Assembly: GCF_004006295.1 (NCBI RefSeq)
Contig: NZ_CP026095.1
Span: forward strand, 4,307,501 to 4,371,500
DNA: 64,000 bases
Direction of reading: 5' to 3'
From: Peribacillus asahii
Lineage (GTDB): Bacteria; Bacillota; Bacilli; Bacillales; DSM-1321
Shown here one piece after another: positions 13,181-21,624 of this stretch. The notes under the pieces are model-generated. The model did not search any database. It was not told the DNA's origin and worked only from the letters and a program-made list of their open reading frames with translations. Each line of letters starts with the position of its first letter. The stretch's first letter is position 1. The position numbers and the translations under genes are program-made.

Positions 13181-14203
13181 TTAATCAGAGATTAGTTCCC
13201 GGGCTGCAGCTTCATCTGTAATAAGAACAGTTGTAGCATGTGTCCCCCTTATATAGCTCCGAATGGCCTTCGCTTTCTTTTCCCCCCCTGCAACTGCAAT
13301 CACTTTCTTTTCAGGAGTAAGATCCTCTAGCTGTAGACCGACTGTCAACACTTTGTGAACAACTTCTCCACTTTCACTAAAGTAATAGCCAAATGCCTCA
13401 CCAACCGCCTTTTGTTCCACTAATTGCGTTAGAACACTTGGCTCAGACTTTCTTCTTTCCGCCATTACCAACGCTTCTCCAATTCCATGAATGACCATCT
13501 CTGCTGACTTAATCGTCGAAATCACTTCTTTCATGGACGGCTCCTTCATCAAGGAAGCATAAACTTCATCACTTAATTGGTCTGGAACATAGAGAACTTT
13601 GTATGAAGCGTGAACTTTTTGTGCCATTTTTTCAACAATCGTATTAGCTTGATTTTGAGACATCTCACCGACTCCACCGCGTGCGGGGACAAAGGTAACT
13701 CCTTTGCTATATTCATCCGAAACAAGAGAATCTGCCACAGCAGCCATTGTCGAGCCTCCCGTAATAGCAATGGTCCTTCGATTTTTCCATTCATGCTTCA
13801 TCCGAGCTGCACACGCTTTTGCTAATTCTTTTTTCACCCACGGTGACTCATCACAATTGCCGGACACAATAATGACTTCCTCAATTTGAAGCATCTCCCG
13901 TAACCTTTGTTCCAATATATTTATCCCCATTACTTCTCGCATAATCCCCTCTAATTGTTCAAGAAGCTCCTGCCCTTCTTGAGAAAGATTCATTCCTGAA
14001 CTATGAACTTCAAGAAGATTCTGATTTTTTAAAAAGTCAACTTCACTTCGAAGCGTTCGCTCTGTCAATTGCAGATGATTAGCAAGACTTCGGCGTCCTA
14101 CAGGCTCCATAGCCTTCACATACCGAAGAATGTTGTAGCGTTTTTGCATCGTTTCTACGAGATCAGGTAATAATTTTCTCTGTATGTCTAATAATATTTG
14201 CAT
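13181..14203 (-). CDS. cggR: Central glycolytic genes regulator CggR
   Basis: SorC/DeoR-type repressor of the gapA operon whose inducer is fructose-1,6-bisphosphate. The 340 aa comprise an N-terminal winged helix ([22 protein letters not shown], about residues 37-58) and a C-terminal sugar-phosphate domain with [12 protein letters not shown] and the phosphate loop [12 protein letters not shown]. It autoregulates from the operator at 14232-14267, inside its own leader. Start follows AGGAG. First gene of the six-gene operon. Confidence 0.96.
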   Translation of the reverse strand: MQILLDIQRKLLPDLVETMQKRYNILRYVKAMEPVGRRSLANHLQLTERTLRSEVDFLKNQNLLEVHSSGMNLSQEGQELLEQLEGIMREVMGINILEQRLREMLQIEEVIIVSGNCDESPWVKKELAKACAARMKHEWKNRRTIAITGGSTMAAVADSLVSDEYSKGVTFVPARGGVGEMSQNQANTIVEKMAQKVHASYKVLYVPDQLSDEVYASLMKEPSMKEVISTIKSAEMVIHGIGEALVMAERRKSEPSVLTQLVEQKAVGEAFGYYFSESGEVVHKVLTVGLQLEDLTPEKKVIAVAGGEKKAKAIRSYIRGTHATTVLITDEAAARELISD

Positions 14204-14231
14204 TCGTATAAACTCCTATCTAGACCAAAGG

Positions 14232-14267
14232 GACATTATACGTCCCGCACATGACTTTATTGTCCCA
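14232..14267 (-). promoter_or_regulatory. CggR operator
   Basis: Minus strand shows TGGGAC-N6-GTCA, then CGGGAC-N6-TGTC. This fits the known B. subtilis CggR site (two CGGGAC-N6-TGTC half-repeats). It lies downstream of the promoter at 14301-14329, fitting a transcription roadblock. Confidence 0.8.
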
Positions 14268-14300
14268 CGAACACCAAAAAAATATTCCTGCTATAATGTT

Positions 14301-14329
14301 ATTCTAGCAGGATTATAATCGTTCTTCAA
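14301..14329 (-). promoter_or_regulatory. Sigma-A promoter of the cggR-gapA operon
   Basis: Minus-strand TTGAAG, 17-bp spacer, TAGAAT, about 100 bp before the cggR start. The -10 region is embedded in an inverted repeat CCTGCTA...TAGCAGG. Confidence 0.6.
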
Positions 14330-14344
14330 ATATTAATTAAAAAA

Positions 14345-14587
14345 TTATCTTTTTATTCTCTGTAGCAATTCATCTTTCCATACATGACCATACTGAACTA
14401 TTTCCCCTTGCCATTGCACAACCGGGATCATCATTCCATACCGCTCGGTTAATTCATCACTGCAGTCAATATCAATTTCTTCATATAAAATTCCAATCTC
14501 CGTCTTTATTTCTTCGAGTACGAGCTTTGCTTGATCACATAAAGAACATTTCTTTCGACTATATAATTGAAATACATTCACCGCCAA
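14345..14587 (-). CDS. Glutaredoxin-like protein (DUF836 type)
   Basis: An 80-aa thioredoxin-fold protein with the redox motif CSLC at residues 14-17 and the cis-proline region MIPVVQ. Its substrate is unknown. The start is uncertain: TTG at 14587 follows AAAGGATG, and GTG at 14581 is the alternative. It lies 15 bp behind sigL and 142 bp before cggR, and is probably co-transcribed with sigL. Confidence 0.8.
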   Translation of the reverse strand: MAVNVFQLYSRKKCSLCDQAKLVLEEIKTEIGILYEEIDIDCSDELTERYGMMIPVVQWQGEIVQYGHVWKDELLQRIKR

Positions 14588-14602
14588 TTACCATCATCCT
14601 TT

Positions 14603-15931
14603 TTAATCAAAGCGTTTCCGTTTCGACGACGATGGGATTCCTAATTGTTCACGATATTTTCCCACCGTTCGCCGCGCTAATACAAGACCATGTTCTTTTT
14701 GTAATAACTCAACAAGGTCTTGATCCGAAAGCGGCTTTTTCTTATTCTCTGTCTTAATTGCAGCGGCTAATAGATTCTTAGCCTGCAGTCCCGAAATATC
14801 TTTTCCATAATCGGTCGATGAAAGAGAAGTAGAGAAAAACGTGCGCATATCAATCGTGCCAAATGGAGTCTGTACGTATTTTCCTTTTACTGCACGACTG
14901 ACTGTCGATTCGTGAATTTCTAACTCATCGGCTACATCCCTCATCGTCATTGGTTGTACGTATTCTAGCCCATGATAAAAGCATTTTGGTTGTTTTTCCA
15001 CAATACAGCGCATGACTCGTAAAATGGTTTCCTTACGCTGTTGAATTCCGCGTGAAATCCATTGATACTCCTGCCATTTCTCTTGAACAAATTGCTTAAC
15101 CTGTTTATCTTGATGCTGTTTCATTCTATGAAAATATTGTTTATCAACACTTAACTTTGGTGTATTGCCATCTAGATCGCCGATAAATAATTGGCCGTCA
15201 CGAACTTCAACAATGACGTCCGGCACAATATATGTCGATTTTTCTTGGTGAAAGTATGAAGCTGGTCGTGGATTAAATGTTTGAATATAATCAAACACTC
15301 TTTGAATGTCTTGTAAAGATACACCTAATTGCTTACTAAGCTCTTTCCATCGTTTATTAGCAAATTCAAGAAAGTAGTCTTGTAAAATCATTTCGGCTAA
15401 TGGCTCTCTAGCATCTGCATAGGCTTGAATCCATAAACATTCTTGAAGGTTTCTTGCCCCCACACCATGCGGTTCAAGCTGTTGGAGTAACTCCAGACTG
15501 TTTTGTAACGCATCAAAGGTAATAGAAGGGGTACATAAGTCATCTAGTTGAACACGTAAATAACCATTTTCATCTAAGTTTTGAATAAGAAGATTGAAGG
15601 CTCTCTGCTCTTCTTTCGTTAATTTTTGAAGATTTACTTGTGATAGAAGATGGGCTTCAAGCGAAGGATGGTCCTCACTTGCTTGCTCAATCCAGTAATC
15701 GGAATCATAATCTTTCTTCGTCCGTTTTCGTTTTTTTCGATCCATTCCTTGATGAAAAATTGTAGATGAAGGCTCATCAACGGATAATAAAGGATTCTCC
15801 ATCATTTTATTTTCTAAAAAGGCAGAAAGCTCCTGCGTCGAATATTGTAAAAGGGCTATCGATTGAGTTAACTCTTGAGTCATTGCCATTTTTAACGTTT
15901 GCTGTTGAAACAATCCGGCTTTCATATTCAC
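14603..15931 (-). CDS. sigL: RNA polymerase sigma-54 factor SigL
   Basis: Sigma-54 directs transcription from -24/-12 promoters with AAA+ activators (levanase, arginine, branched-chain and acetoin catabolism in B. subtilis). The protein has the Gln-rich region I (QQQTLKMAMTQELTQSIALL), the core-binding middle domain, an HTH (DVADELEIHESTVSRAVKGK), and the RpoN box ARRTVGKYREQLGIPSS at the C-terminus. GTG 15931 is chosen, 9 nt after GGGAGG. A TTG start overlapping the site and an ATG at 15925 are alternatives. No activator is near. Confidence 0.94.
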   Translation of the reverse strand: MNMKAGLFQQQTLKMAMTQELTQSIALLQYSTQELSAFLENKMMENPLLSVDEPSSTIFHQGMDRKKRKRTKKDYDSDYWIEQASEDHPSLEAHLLSQVNLQKLTKEEQRAFNLLIQNLDENGYLRVQLDDLCTPSITFDALQNSLELLQQLEPHGVGARNLQECLWIQAYADAREPLAEMILQDYFLEFANKRWKELSKQLGVSLQDIQRVFDYIQTFNPRPASYFHQEKSTYIVPDVIVEVRDGQLFIGDLDGNTPKLSVDKQYFHRMKQHQDKQVKQFVQEKWQEYQWISRGIQQRKETILRVMRCIVEKQPKCFYHGLEYVQPMTMRDVADELEIHESTVSRAVKGKYVQTPFGTIDMRTFFSTSLSSTDYGKDISGLQAKNLLAAAIKTENKKKPLSDQDLVELLQKEHGLVLARRTVGKYREQLGIPSSSKRKRFD

Positions 15932-16067
15932 TTGCAAATCCCTCCCCAACTCTATTTTACAATATTAGAAAAAAATAACATACACTTTTCCTTGAAAACG
16001 CTTACCTTTTTATTTGTTTTTATTCACTATATGTTGCAATCATACATTTACGACAAAGATTGACGAA

Positions 16068-16275
16068 TGCATGCTAAAAAATTTATCCCGCACTTAGTAG
16101 GCAGTCAGAATCTACCCTAAAACTCATGAGGAAACAAAGAAGATAGGCGAGAAATAACGGCCCGTAAAGGTCCGATTGGTAGGCTTTCACCAATCAGTTT
16201 CGTACGGTCACTTGATTGAAGCGAAGCGGAAATCTTAGTAACCGCAGGACGTGGCTAACCATCAGTGGGGGGGAA
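16068..16275. other. Structured intergenic segment, probable repeat remnant
   Basis: No frame fits a gene. The segment starts with ATCCCGCACTTAGTAGGCAG, has a hairpin GATTGGT/ACCAATC at its centre, and ends CCGCAGGACGTGGCTAACC. It looks to me like a recurrent Bacillaceae intergenic sequence, possibly a transposon end or remnant, but I cannot name it. The rest of 15932-16361 shows nothing else. Confidence 0.35.
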
Positions 16276-16361
16276 AGTTTCACTTTATGAATCTTTCAAA
16301 TTAAGAGGTAGAGTAAAGGAATGGCTACGTGAATAAATAGTAGGTAATTGCTCTGCAAAAT

Positions 16362-16404
16362 AAAAAAAAGCCCCCTCCTTCACTTTATGAAGGAGAAAGC
16401 TTTT
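16362..16404 (-). terminator. Chromosomal terminator originally behind tRNA-Arg
   Basis: Minus-strand stem CTCCTTC/GAAGGAG, extended by AGC/GCT, followed by TTTTTTTT. It abuts the left copy of the 71-bp repeat, so it served the tRNA before the element inserted. Confidence 0.8.
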
Positions 16405-16473
16405 GGACGCCCTCGGCAGGAATCGAACCCACATCTTAAGAACCGGAATCTCACGTGCTATCCGTTGCACCAC
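16403..16473 (-). repeat. Attachment site, left copy (3' part of tRNA-Arg)
   Basis: A 71-bp sequence identical base for base to 33710-33780. It contains the D-arm, anticodon arm, T-arm and 3' acceptor strand but lacks the 5' acceptor strand GCCCTCG. It is therefore an att remnant, not a working tRNA gene. Confidence 0.92.
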
Positions 16474-16716
16474 CTTTTGATGCGTTCGAGGGTAAACGTT
16501 ATAACATCAGTGTTCACGGCTGTTTCCCGTAAACCATCTCGCAATACTTATTAAGTAGCCGAAATCTATGTTACTTGTATAGTATAGAAATTATCCGATT
16601 ATGTCAACGATAAAATAACGCAGAGTCAATCGAAAACACAGGAGCTAAATTTGCATCGAACGACCAATCCTTCGCGAAATAGAAGTTATCTGCGCTGTCG
16701 GCCGTTTCTCAAACAC

Positions 16717-16743
16717 GTAAAAAGCGCCCATAATAGGCGCTTA
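16717..16743 (-). terminator. Terminator of the left-end lipoprotein gene
   Basis: Minus-strand stem AAGCGCC/GGCGCTT with a short loop, followed by TTT, immediately past the stop. The att-to-gene spacer 16474-16716 shows nothing else I can identify. Confidence 0.7.
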
Positions 16744-17358
16744 TTTCAACTGTAAATCGACCTCGAACTCTTTCGCATTTTCCCCATTTTCGGAATAAGC
16801 GTTAAATACAAGCTTCACCGATTCAATGTCCGCAACATCCTCCGTATTTTCTAATGCGAATATAATGTCGCCTTCCTTCGTAACTCCCTCGTACACCTCG
16901 CCCGCAATTTTATGATTCGTTAAGAACGGATCCGGCTTAACTTGCTCGCCTGTTGACGTGACTAGCGTTGCTTGGTCGGGATAGACTTCGTACTTCTTAT
17001 CGGCGGTCGTATTTTCGAGTTCAAACCAAATCTGCACCGCTTTGTGGCCCGGATTAGCCTGCACGTTATACGCTTTACCGATGTCGTTCGTTACGGACAC
17101 GCCGTGAATCTTAAACGTAAGGCCTCCATTATCGTACTCGCCTTGCCATTCAGCGCCGCGATATTTGATGAAGTGATCCTCTTCAACCGTTTCCGTTGCG
17201 GCTTTAAGCGCCTCTTCGTCATCGACCGGCTTCGCCTCTTTTGCTACCGTTTCCTCCACTTTCGGCTTGGCCTCCGGTTGTGCCTCCGTCTTTTCTTCGT
17301 TCCCACAGCCCGCAAGCAATAACGCCACCAGTGCCGCCGAATATATAACTTTTCTCAT
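16741..17358 (-). CDS. Element-encoded lipoprotein with DUF4352-like domain
   Basis: A 205-aa protein. Residues 1-18 are a lipoprotein signal ending in the lipobox LLLAGC, followed by an acidic, Lys/Glu-rich linker to about residue 60. The rest is an all-beta region with the pattern F.LENTT.DKKYEVYPDQATLVTSTG seen in DUF4352/telokin-like lipoproteins. It would be anchored on the outer face of the membrane. Being an envelope lipoprotein at the end of a mobile element, it might act in exclusion or stress protection; that is inference from position only. Start follows GGAGG. Confidence 0.75.
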   Translation of the reverse strand: MRKVIYSAALVALLLAGCGNEEKTEAQPEAKPKVEETVAKEAKPVDDEEALKAATETVEEDHFIKYRGAEWQGEYDNGGLTFKIHGVSVTNDIGKAYNVQANPGHKAVQIWFELENTTADKKYEVYPDQATLVTSTGEQVKPDPFLTNHKIAGEVYEGVTKEGDIIFALENTEDVADIESVKLVFNAYSENGENAKEFEVDLQLK

Positions 17359-17460
17359 CGTACATGCCTCCGTCTATTTTCCTATTATTTTACTTTGTTA
17401 CCAATATATATATACAACAAAAAGAGAGAGGCATCCGGTGAAGGACATCCCCACGTCATA

Positions 17461-17626
17461 TTAAGCACCTTCTCGACTTGCCTCTTCGATTTCTTTAATC
17501 ACTTTGTCCATTAGCTTACGATCAAGTTCGCCAGGCTCACGTAATCACTTTCCAAACCTTTTGACGTGTAGCTAAGCTGTGCTAACGATGTAATATTGCC
17601 GAATACAATCAATTTCTCTTATTCAC
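17461..17626 (-). pseudogene. Frameshifted remnant of a small gene
   Basis: A GTG behind AAGGGGATAAC opens a frame that breaks after five codons. One base shift restores LIVFGNITSLAQLSYTSKG, and a second shift restores GELDRKLMDKVIKEIEEASR before the TAA. Together the pieces read as a ~56-aa protein with two indels. No family is recognised. Alternatively these are chance frames. Confidence 0.4.
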
Positions 17627-17665
17627 GTTATCCCCTTCTTGATTTTATTGACTATTAGTCGAAAA

Positions 17666-17743
17666 GTACCATAAAATAAGGTTGGTAGTTTTGTACCATG
17701 AAGTACCAATATGAAAATTACCATTATTTAGAGTAAGTGTACC
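17666..17743. promoter_or_regulatory. Cluster of four GTACC motifs upstream of the secreted-protein gene
   Basis: GTACC occurs at 17666, 17693, 17703 and 17739. Two copies form GTACC-N5-GTACC, and the context AAGTACCA recurs. The sequence is AT-rich and gene-free. It may be an operator array or the promoter region of the gene at 17814. No regulator is assigned. Confidence 0.3.
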
Positions 17744-17813
17744 TTTAATTTACTTAGGGTTTGAAAGTTATAAAGTAGAGGAAATAAATAAAAATAGAAA
17801 TGGAGAAAATACA

Positions 17814-18494
17814 GTGTTAAAAAAGATAATAAGTAGTCTGTTAGCGGTGATAATATTACTCTCAATTGTGGATAAAAATGCTTTGGCGAGTTCACCTAAT
17901 TTGGATTTAAGAGTAGTAAAAGGTGTTGTACTCTATACTATTACTGGTATGAAAAATACTGAGGTGTGTTATCAATTTTATCGTAAACATAACGGAGAAT
18001 ACATAAACTTAATAGGTGAATGTAGAGAAAGTTCAACTATAGGTCATGCAAACATTAGAAAAGATGGAGAATACATGATAACTTATAGTCTCTCAACTTC
18101 TACAGTTGAAAGACAAAAAGTAAAATTCAAAATTGATAATTCTGTTAATGATATAAAAAGTCCATCTAGCCAAAATATTATTGATACTCATTATATAGGA
18201 AAACCCATTACTGTTTCCTTACAAACTAAAAATAAATATGAAATATCATTAGGTGACTATAAACTTAAAAACCAAGTTGTATATAAGATGTATAGAATAG
18301 AAAAATACGGAAAATTAAAACATTTATATACTAGAACAGTTAAAAACGGATATGATGGAGCATACTTCCCAGAATATAGGAAATCGAGATATTTGCTAGT
18401 TACCGCCACTTATAAAAATAAGACAAAGAATATATTTTTCGTTTTCACGCCAGATTTAAAATATTTTGAAAATTATTTTGTTGGTAGAAAATAA
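17814..18494 (+). CDS. Hypothetical secreted protein, AT-rich
   Basis: A 226-aa protein with a clear Sec signal peptide (KK, hydrophobic core LLAVIILLSIV, cleavage near ALASS at about residue 26). The mature part is predicted all-beta with many Tyr and Lys and two Cys (CYQFY and GECRE) that could form a disulfide. Start GTG 17814 follows GGAG at 8 nt. Base composition is markedly more A/T-rich than the adjacent element genes, and the gene points against them, suggesting separate acquisition. No family is recognised. Confidence 0.7.
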   Translation: MLKKIISSLLAVIILLSIVDKNALASSPNLDLRVVKGVVLYTITGMKNTEVCYQFYRKHNGEYINLIGECRESSTIGHANIRKDGEYMITYSLSTSTVERQKVKFKIDNSVNDIKSPSSQNIIDTHYIGKPITVSLQTKNKYEISLGDYKLKNQVVYKMYRIEKYGKLKHLYTRTVKNGYDGAYFPEYRKSRYLLVTATYKNKTKNIFFVFTPDLKYFENYFVGRK

Positions 18495-18610
18495 AACATT
18501 ACTAATAAATTTTCCTATAAAAATGTACCCCCTTTCTAAAACTATCTTAGGTTATTAGGATTTAATGCATTGCTTGCGGCTTATTGAGATGGAAACTCAT
18601 TTAGATAAAT

Positions 18611-18650
18611 AAAAAAAGAGCTGACAGGCTGGAAACCTGTCGGCTCAAAA
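18611..18650 (-). terminator. Terminator of the element's leftward gene block
   Basis: Minus-strand stem GAGCCGACAGG/CCTGTCAGCTC with a GU pair, loop TTTCCAG, then TTTTTTT. It lies about 70 bp past the last gene of the block (18718). Confidence 0.85.
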
Positions 18651-18717
18651 TCGAAGGTATTTCATTATGCCCCACGTCAACCCTATGACAAAAGGCCGCG
18701 GTCATCACACGTAATAC

Positions 18718-19161
18718 TTAATTCAACATATCGTTCAATTCGTCTAATCCTTTTTGCAGCTCGTCGTCAGAGATTCGCGTACGCTTGTTAACTTCTGCAG
18801 CTGACACAACTTCACGACGATCAACTAGCTTACCGGCCAATTTATAGTACAACTCCAATGATTTGACAGATGCATTACCGTTGTTGCTCGTTCCCTCTAT
18901 TAATCTGATTAATTGTGCATCAGCAAGTGAACGAAATGAATCCAACTTAGTGTCACTAATAAAAGCGCAGTATTTGATAAACGCTTGATTTTGGCGCCAT
19001 TTATACAATGTGCGTACACTTATGCCGAGTTCTTCTGCAATTTCCTCATATGAACGCTTTTCCTTTTGGGCATAATCGTTTGCAACTAACGTGTCAGCAG
19101 CCTGCAGTTGTTGTGTTGTGAGCAACGCCTTCAATTCACTTAACGTAATTTCGTTTCCCAT
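18718..19161 (-). CDS. phBC6A51-type helix-turn-helix protein
   Basis: A 147-aa protein. The HTH YEEIAEELGISVRTLYKWRQ (about residues 39-58) and the tail SDDELQKGLDELNDML fit the phBC6A51 / insertion-element HTH family, seen in Bacillus phages and mobile elements and sometimes likened to terminase small subunits. Start 19161 follows GGGGAG and overlaps the upstream gene by 22 bp. It is the last gene of the coupled block. No large terminase is present, so a packaging role is not supported here. Confidence 0.75.
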   Translation of the reverse strand: MGNEITLSELKALLTTQQLQAADTLVANDYAQKEKRSYEEIAEELGISVRTLYKWRQNQAFIKYCAFISDTKLDSFRSLADAQLIRLIEGTSNNGNASVKSLELYYKLAGKLVDRREVVSAAEVNKRTRISDDELQKGLDELNDMLN

Positions 19162-19670
19162 TCTTCAAGCTCCCCTTTGTATTGTTGTGATAGTTTTGCC
19201 GTAAGCTCGGCATCACTTTTAAGTTGTTCATATAACGCTAGTTGTTCTGCTCTTTCTTCCGGTGTTCCATCGTAAAATATGTCAGTTAAACAAGCGTGAT
19301 TCTCGGCCATAGAAAGCCACTCATATAGCCTGCGCGACAAAAAACTAGCATCATATTCGGCTCGATTTCGCACGGTTTGAATAGCCTCATGCAATGCAAA
19401 TGCCGATAATTCGAGTAGGGTTGCATTATCTGCGTAACTAGCAACCTTTAGCATCGTTTTATAGTCCGTGAGCTTACTATTGTCTATATCGAGTACCTGC
19501 CCCGCATCAAATGTTAGCTTTGCATATTTCGCTAATATGGCCTTAACTGGCAAGGCTTGCTCGTAAAGTATCGCAGCTAGTGCGTTGGGGACTTGCGGCT
19601 TGCCTTCCGGTATTTCAATCGCATTAAGGTCGATACCGTCAACAATCATAAAACCCTTATCTGAAAGCAT
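19140..19670 (-). CDS. Hypothetical protein, paralogous domain copy A
   Basis: A 176-aa protein. Start ATG 19670 is taken because AAGGAGG lies 8 nt upstream; a TTG six bases earlier is less likely. The middle part VKAILAKYAKLTFDAGQV.DI...KL..Y closely resembles the neighbouring upstream gene (VRAVLIRYAKLVHDSGQVPDI...KL..Y), so the pair shares a duplicated domain. The C-terminal ~60 residues are charged and helical. The family is not recognised. It overlaps both neighbours and is translationally coupled. Confidence 0.65.
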   Translation of the reverse strand: MLSDKGFMIVDGIDLNAIEIPEGKPQVPNALAAILYEQALPVKAILAKYAKLTFDAGQVLDIDNSKLTDYKTMLKVASYADNATLLELSAFALHEAIQTVRNRAEYDASFLSRRLYEWLSMAENHACLTDIFYDGTPEERAEQLALYEQLKSDAELTAKLSQQYKGELEEWETKLR

Positions 19671-20049
19671 TACCAACGCCTCCTTTCGTAGAATCTAAAA
19701 CCATGTAAATATTACGTACTAATTGCGGTGCAGTAGTTTTATGGCGATTAATAACCATCGCTAATGCCCAACTTAAAACCCTAGCGTGACCACTAACGTT
19801 GTAATTGTCAGTCCAAACTATCTCCTCTAGCTCCGAAATATAGGCTTCGAGTTTAGCTGTTTCGATGTCCGGCACCTGACCGCTATCATGAACGAGCTTG
19901 GCATATCGGATAAGAACGGCGCGAACTGTCTCGCCAATCCACTCAAGTGTTGCTCGATGTGCTTCCGTAGTAGGAATACGAGGCCTAAACTTGCCATGCT
20001 CAGCCTTATACTCTGCGACAAATTTTCGCATTTCTTCAAGCGTTTTCAC
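19657..20049 (-). CDS. Hypothetical protein, paralogous domain copy B
   Basis: A 130-aa helical protein starting at GTG 20049 behind AAGGGGGG. Residues 42-75 align with the downstream gene through the pattern V.AVL.RYAKL..D.GQV.DI..AKL..Y. The two genes differ in their terminal parts. The function is unknown, and the duplication suggests a heteromeric pair or divergence after tandem duplication. Confidence 0.65.
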   Translation of the reverse strand: MKTLEEMRKFVAEYKAEHGKFRPRIPTTEAHRATLEWIGETVRAVLIRYAKLVHDSGQVPDIETAKLEAYISELEEIVWTDNYNVSGHARVLSWALAMVINRHKTTAPQLVRNIYMVLDSTKGGVGNAFR

Positions 20050-20063
20050 GTTCGAATCCCCCC

Positions 20064-20519
20064 TTATTCAGCCTGTTCCGCGCTTTCTACCATCCTTTTA
20101 ATCTTGGAATACAGCACGCGATTCTCAACGCTGCTATTCTTCTTTGCAAATGTCCAAGCTGCTTTTACATCCGCCTCAGTTACGTTTCCTTCCTGAACTT
20201 TCTGCAGTAGGTTGGACTTCGCTACCCTTATGTCGATGTGTGCGTTTTTACTCGCTTCACGCACTGTAAAACGTTCTTTTTGTAAGGCATAGCGAACTTG
20301 TGCGCTTTCATCGTCCGGGTTAGCTTCTGCATATGATTTAAGCTCGGACAAGTACGACTCATTAAAGCCGTCCACAAACGGATGCTCCTCGTTAAAGTGC
20401 TTGGCTTTTATTTGTTCGAGCTCGCGCTTCTTAACATCATATTGAGCCATTTTCGTCGGATTGCCTCCGGCCATTAATCGTAATTCGTCCAGGTTTGCGA
20501 GATGTTTGTAATTAGTCAT
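20064..20519 (-). CDS. Hypothetical element protein
   Basis: A 151-aa, strongly charged, predicted all-helical protein without transmembrane segment. The start at 20519 follows GGAGG and overlaps the upstream gene by 8 bp. I do not recognise it. Its place in the coupled block between two other helical proteins suggests joint function or a shared structural role. Confidence 0.6.
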   Translation of the reverse strand: MTNYKHLANLDELRLMAGGNPTKMAQYDVKKRELEQIKAKHFNEEHPFVDGFNESYLSELKSYAEANPDDESAQVRYALQKERFTVREASKNAHIDIRVAKSNLLQKVQEGNVTEADVKAAWTFAKKNSSVENRVLYSKIKRMVESAEQAE

Positions 20520-21135
20520 TAGTCAATTCCTCCGTTTTAACGTATTGTAAGCTGCGTAAAGGATTGCCGCCGCGTAAATCAAAGAGGTCGTTTTGTGTAA
20601 TAAAATACTTTTCAACTTCCGGGCGTGTCCGTAAGTCTACATTCGATAATTTGTAATAGTAATGATCCGATAACTCACTACGCGCCTCTGAACGAAGCTC
20701 CTCGAACTCGCGCACGGCTGCTTTATAGTCTAAAACAGCTTCGGCATACTCGGATTTTGCTTTTAATACGCGTTTCAGCACGTCGTCAAAGCGCTTGGCT
20801 CTAAATGCCGGAATTACTTCTTTATTAAACGATTCCACAACGTCCTCAGACTTAATTTTTTCAAGTGGTCGCGTAGCTGAATAGATTTGACGTTCCTTTG
20901 CTCGGCGTTCAAGTGCCGCCTTTGCCTTACTGATTTCCTCGTCGAGTTTGTCCAGTTCTGCCGTTAAGTCCTTACCCTCGATTGCGGCTCGCGAAATGGT
21001 CCCCTCATACTCCGCGACTATTGTGTCATAGGCTTCCTTTGCTTTCTCCTCGCGATCCGTCATTTCATTAAAGACTTGCTCCATAGCTGCTTTCTGTTCG
21101 ATAAATTGCTCTAATTTTTTAAATTTGATTGTCAT
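20512..21135 (-). CDS. Hypothetical coiled-coil protein
   Basis: A 207-aa protein. Residues about 1-85 form a long heptad-rich coiled coil (EREEKAKEAYDTIVAEYE and DKLDEEISKAKAALE-type segments), and a second helical part follows. ATG 21135 is preferred (10 nt after GGAGGT) over an ATG three codons earlier. It overlaps the upstream gene by 17 bp. It resembles phage scaffolding or tape-related small proteins only in composition; no family is assigned. Confidence 0.6.
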   Translation of the reverse strand: MTIKFKKLEQFIEQKAAMEQVFNEMTDREEKAKEAYDTIVAEYEGTISRAAIEGKDLTAELDKLDEEISKAKAALERRAKERQIYSATRPLEKIKSEDVVESFNKEVIPAFRAKRFDDVLKRVLKAKSEYAEAVLDYKAAVREFEELRSEARSELSDHYYYKLSNVDLRTRPEVEKYFITQNDLFDLRGGNPLRSLQYVKTEELTND

Positions 21136-21565
21136 ATTTCCCATTACCTCCGATTAATTGCGTAATTTTTAATAGCTTGCTATAAAGCCACTTGCGCCAC
21201 TTCGGTAGCTTTGGCAGTGGTTCAACCGGTACTAATTCGTAAATCTCTCGTAAAAGGTCTGCTTCCTGCTTAATTGCTCGCCTGGTGTCTTGGGTTTGGT
21301 CGCTGTGCTTTAACGAAACGGCAACTCCAGGAACGGCGAGCAAGTCAACATATAGCTGCTTGTCGCTCGTCCATACTTCAAAATGTGGCTGGTTTATTAC
21401 GTACATTTCGCTTCTTATTAAGTCTATGGCGGCCTTATAGCCTTTAAATAGTTGAATTGTTTGGTCGATTAACTGCCCTGTATCGTCGTAAATATTCGCG
21501 ACAATGAAGTCCGTGACATCTACTCGCTCAACATTAGTAACGATTAAATACGTCACAATTTGCAC
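21119..21565 (-). CDS. Hypothetical element protein
   Basis: A 148-aa protein. The N-terminal ~75 residues are predicted alpha/beta (TYLIVTNVERVDVTDFIVAN, FEVWTSDKQLYVDLL), followed by a basic helical tail with LPKLPKWRKWLYSKLL. It starts at GTG 21565 behind TAGGA. No family is recognised. It precedes and overlaps the coiled-coil gene. Confidence 0.55.
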   Translation of the reverse strand: MQIVTYLIVTNVERVDVTDFIVANIYDDTGQLIDQTIQLFKGYKAAIDLIRSEMYVINQPHFEVWTSDKQLYVDLLAVPGVAVSLKHSDQTQDTRRAIKQEADLLREIYELVPVEPLPKLPKWRKWLYSKLLKITQLIGGNGKYDNQI

Positions 21566-21624
21566 CGTCTTTTCCTATAAAACTTTAAAAAGAACACTGT
21601 CATGGTTTCTCCTCCTCCAAATTC

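Noticed and set aside
16285..16473. 62-aa minus-strand frame
   Set aside because: It runs through the tRNA att remnant and its terminator; not a gene.
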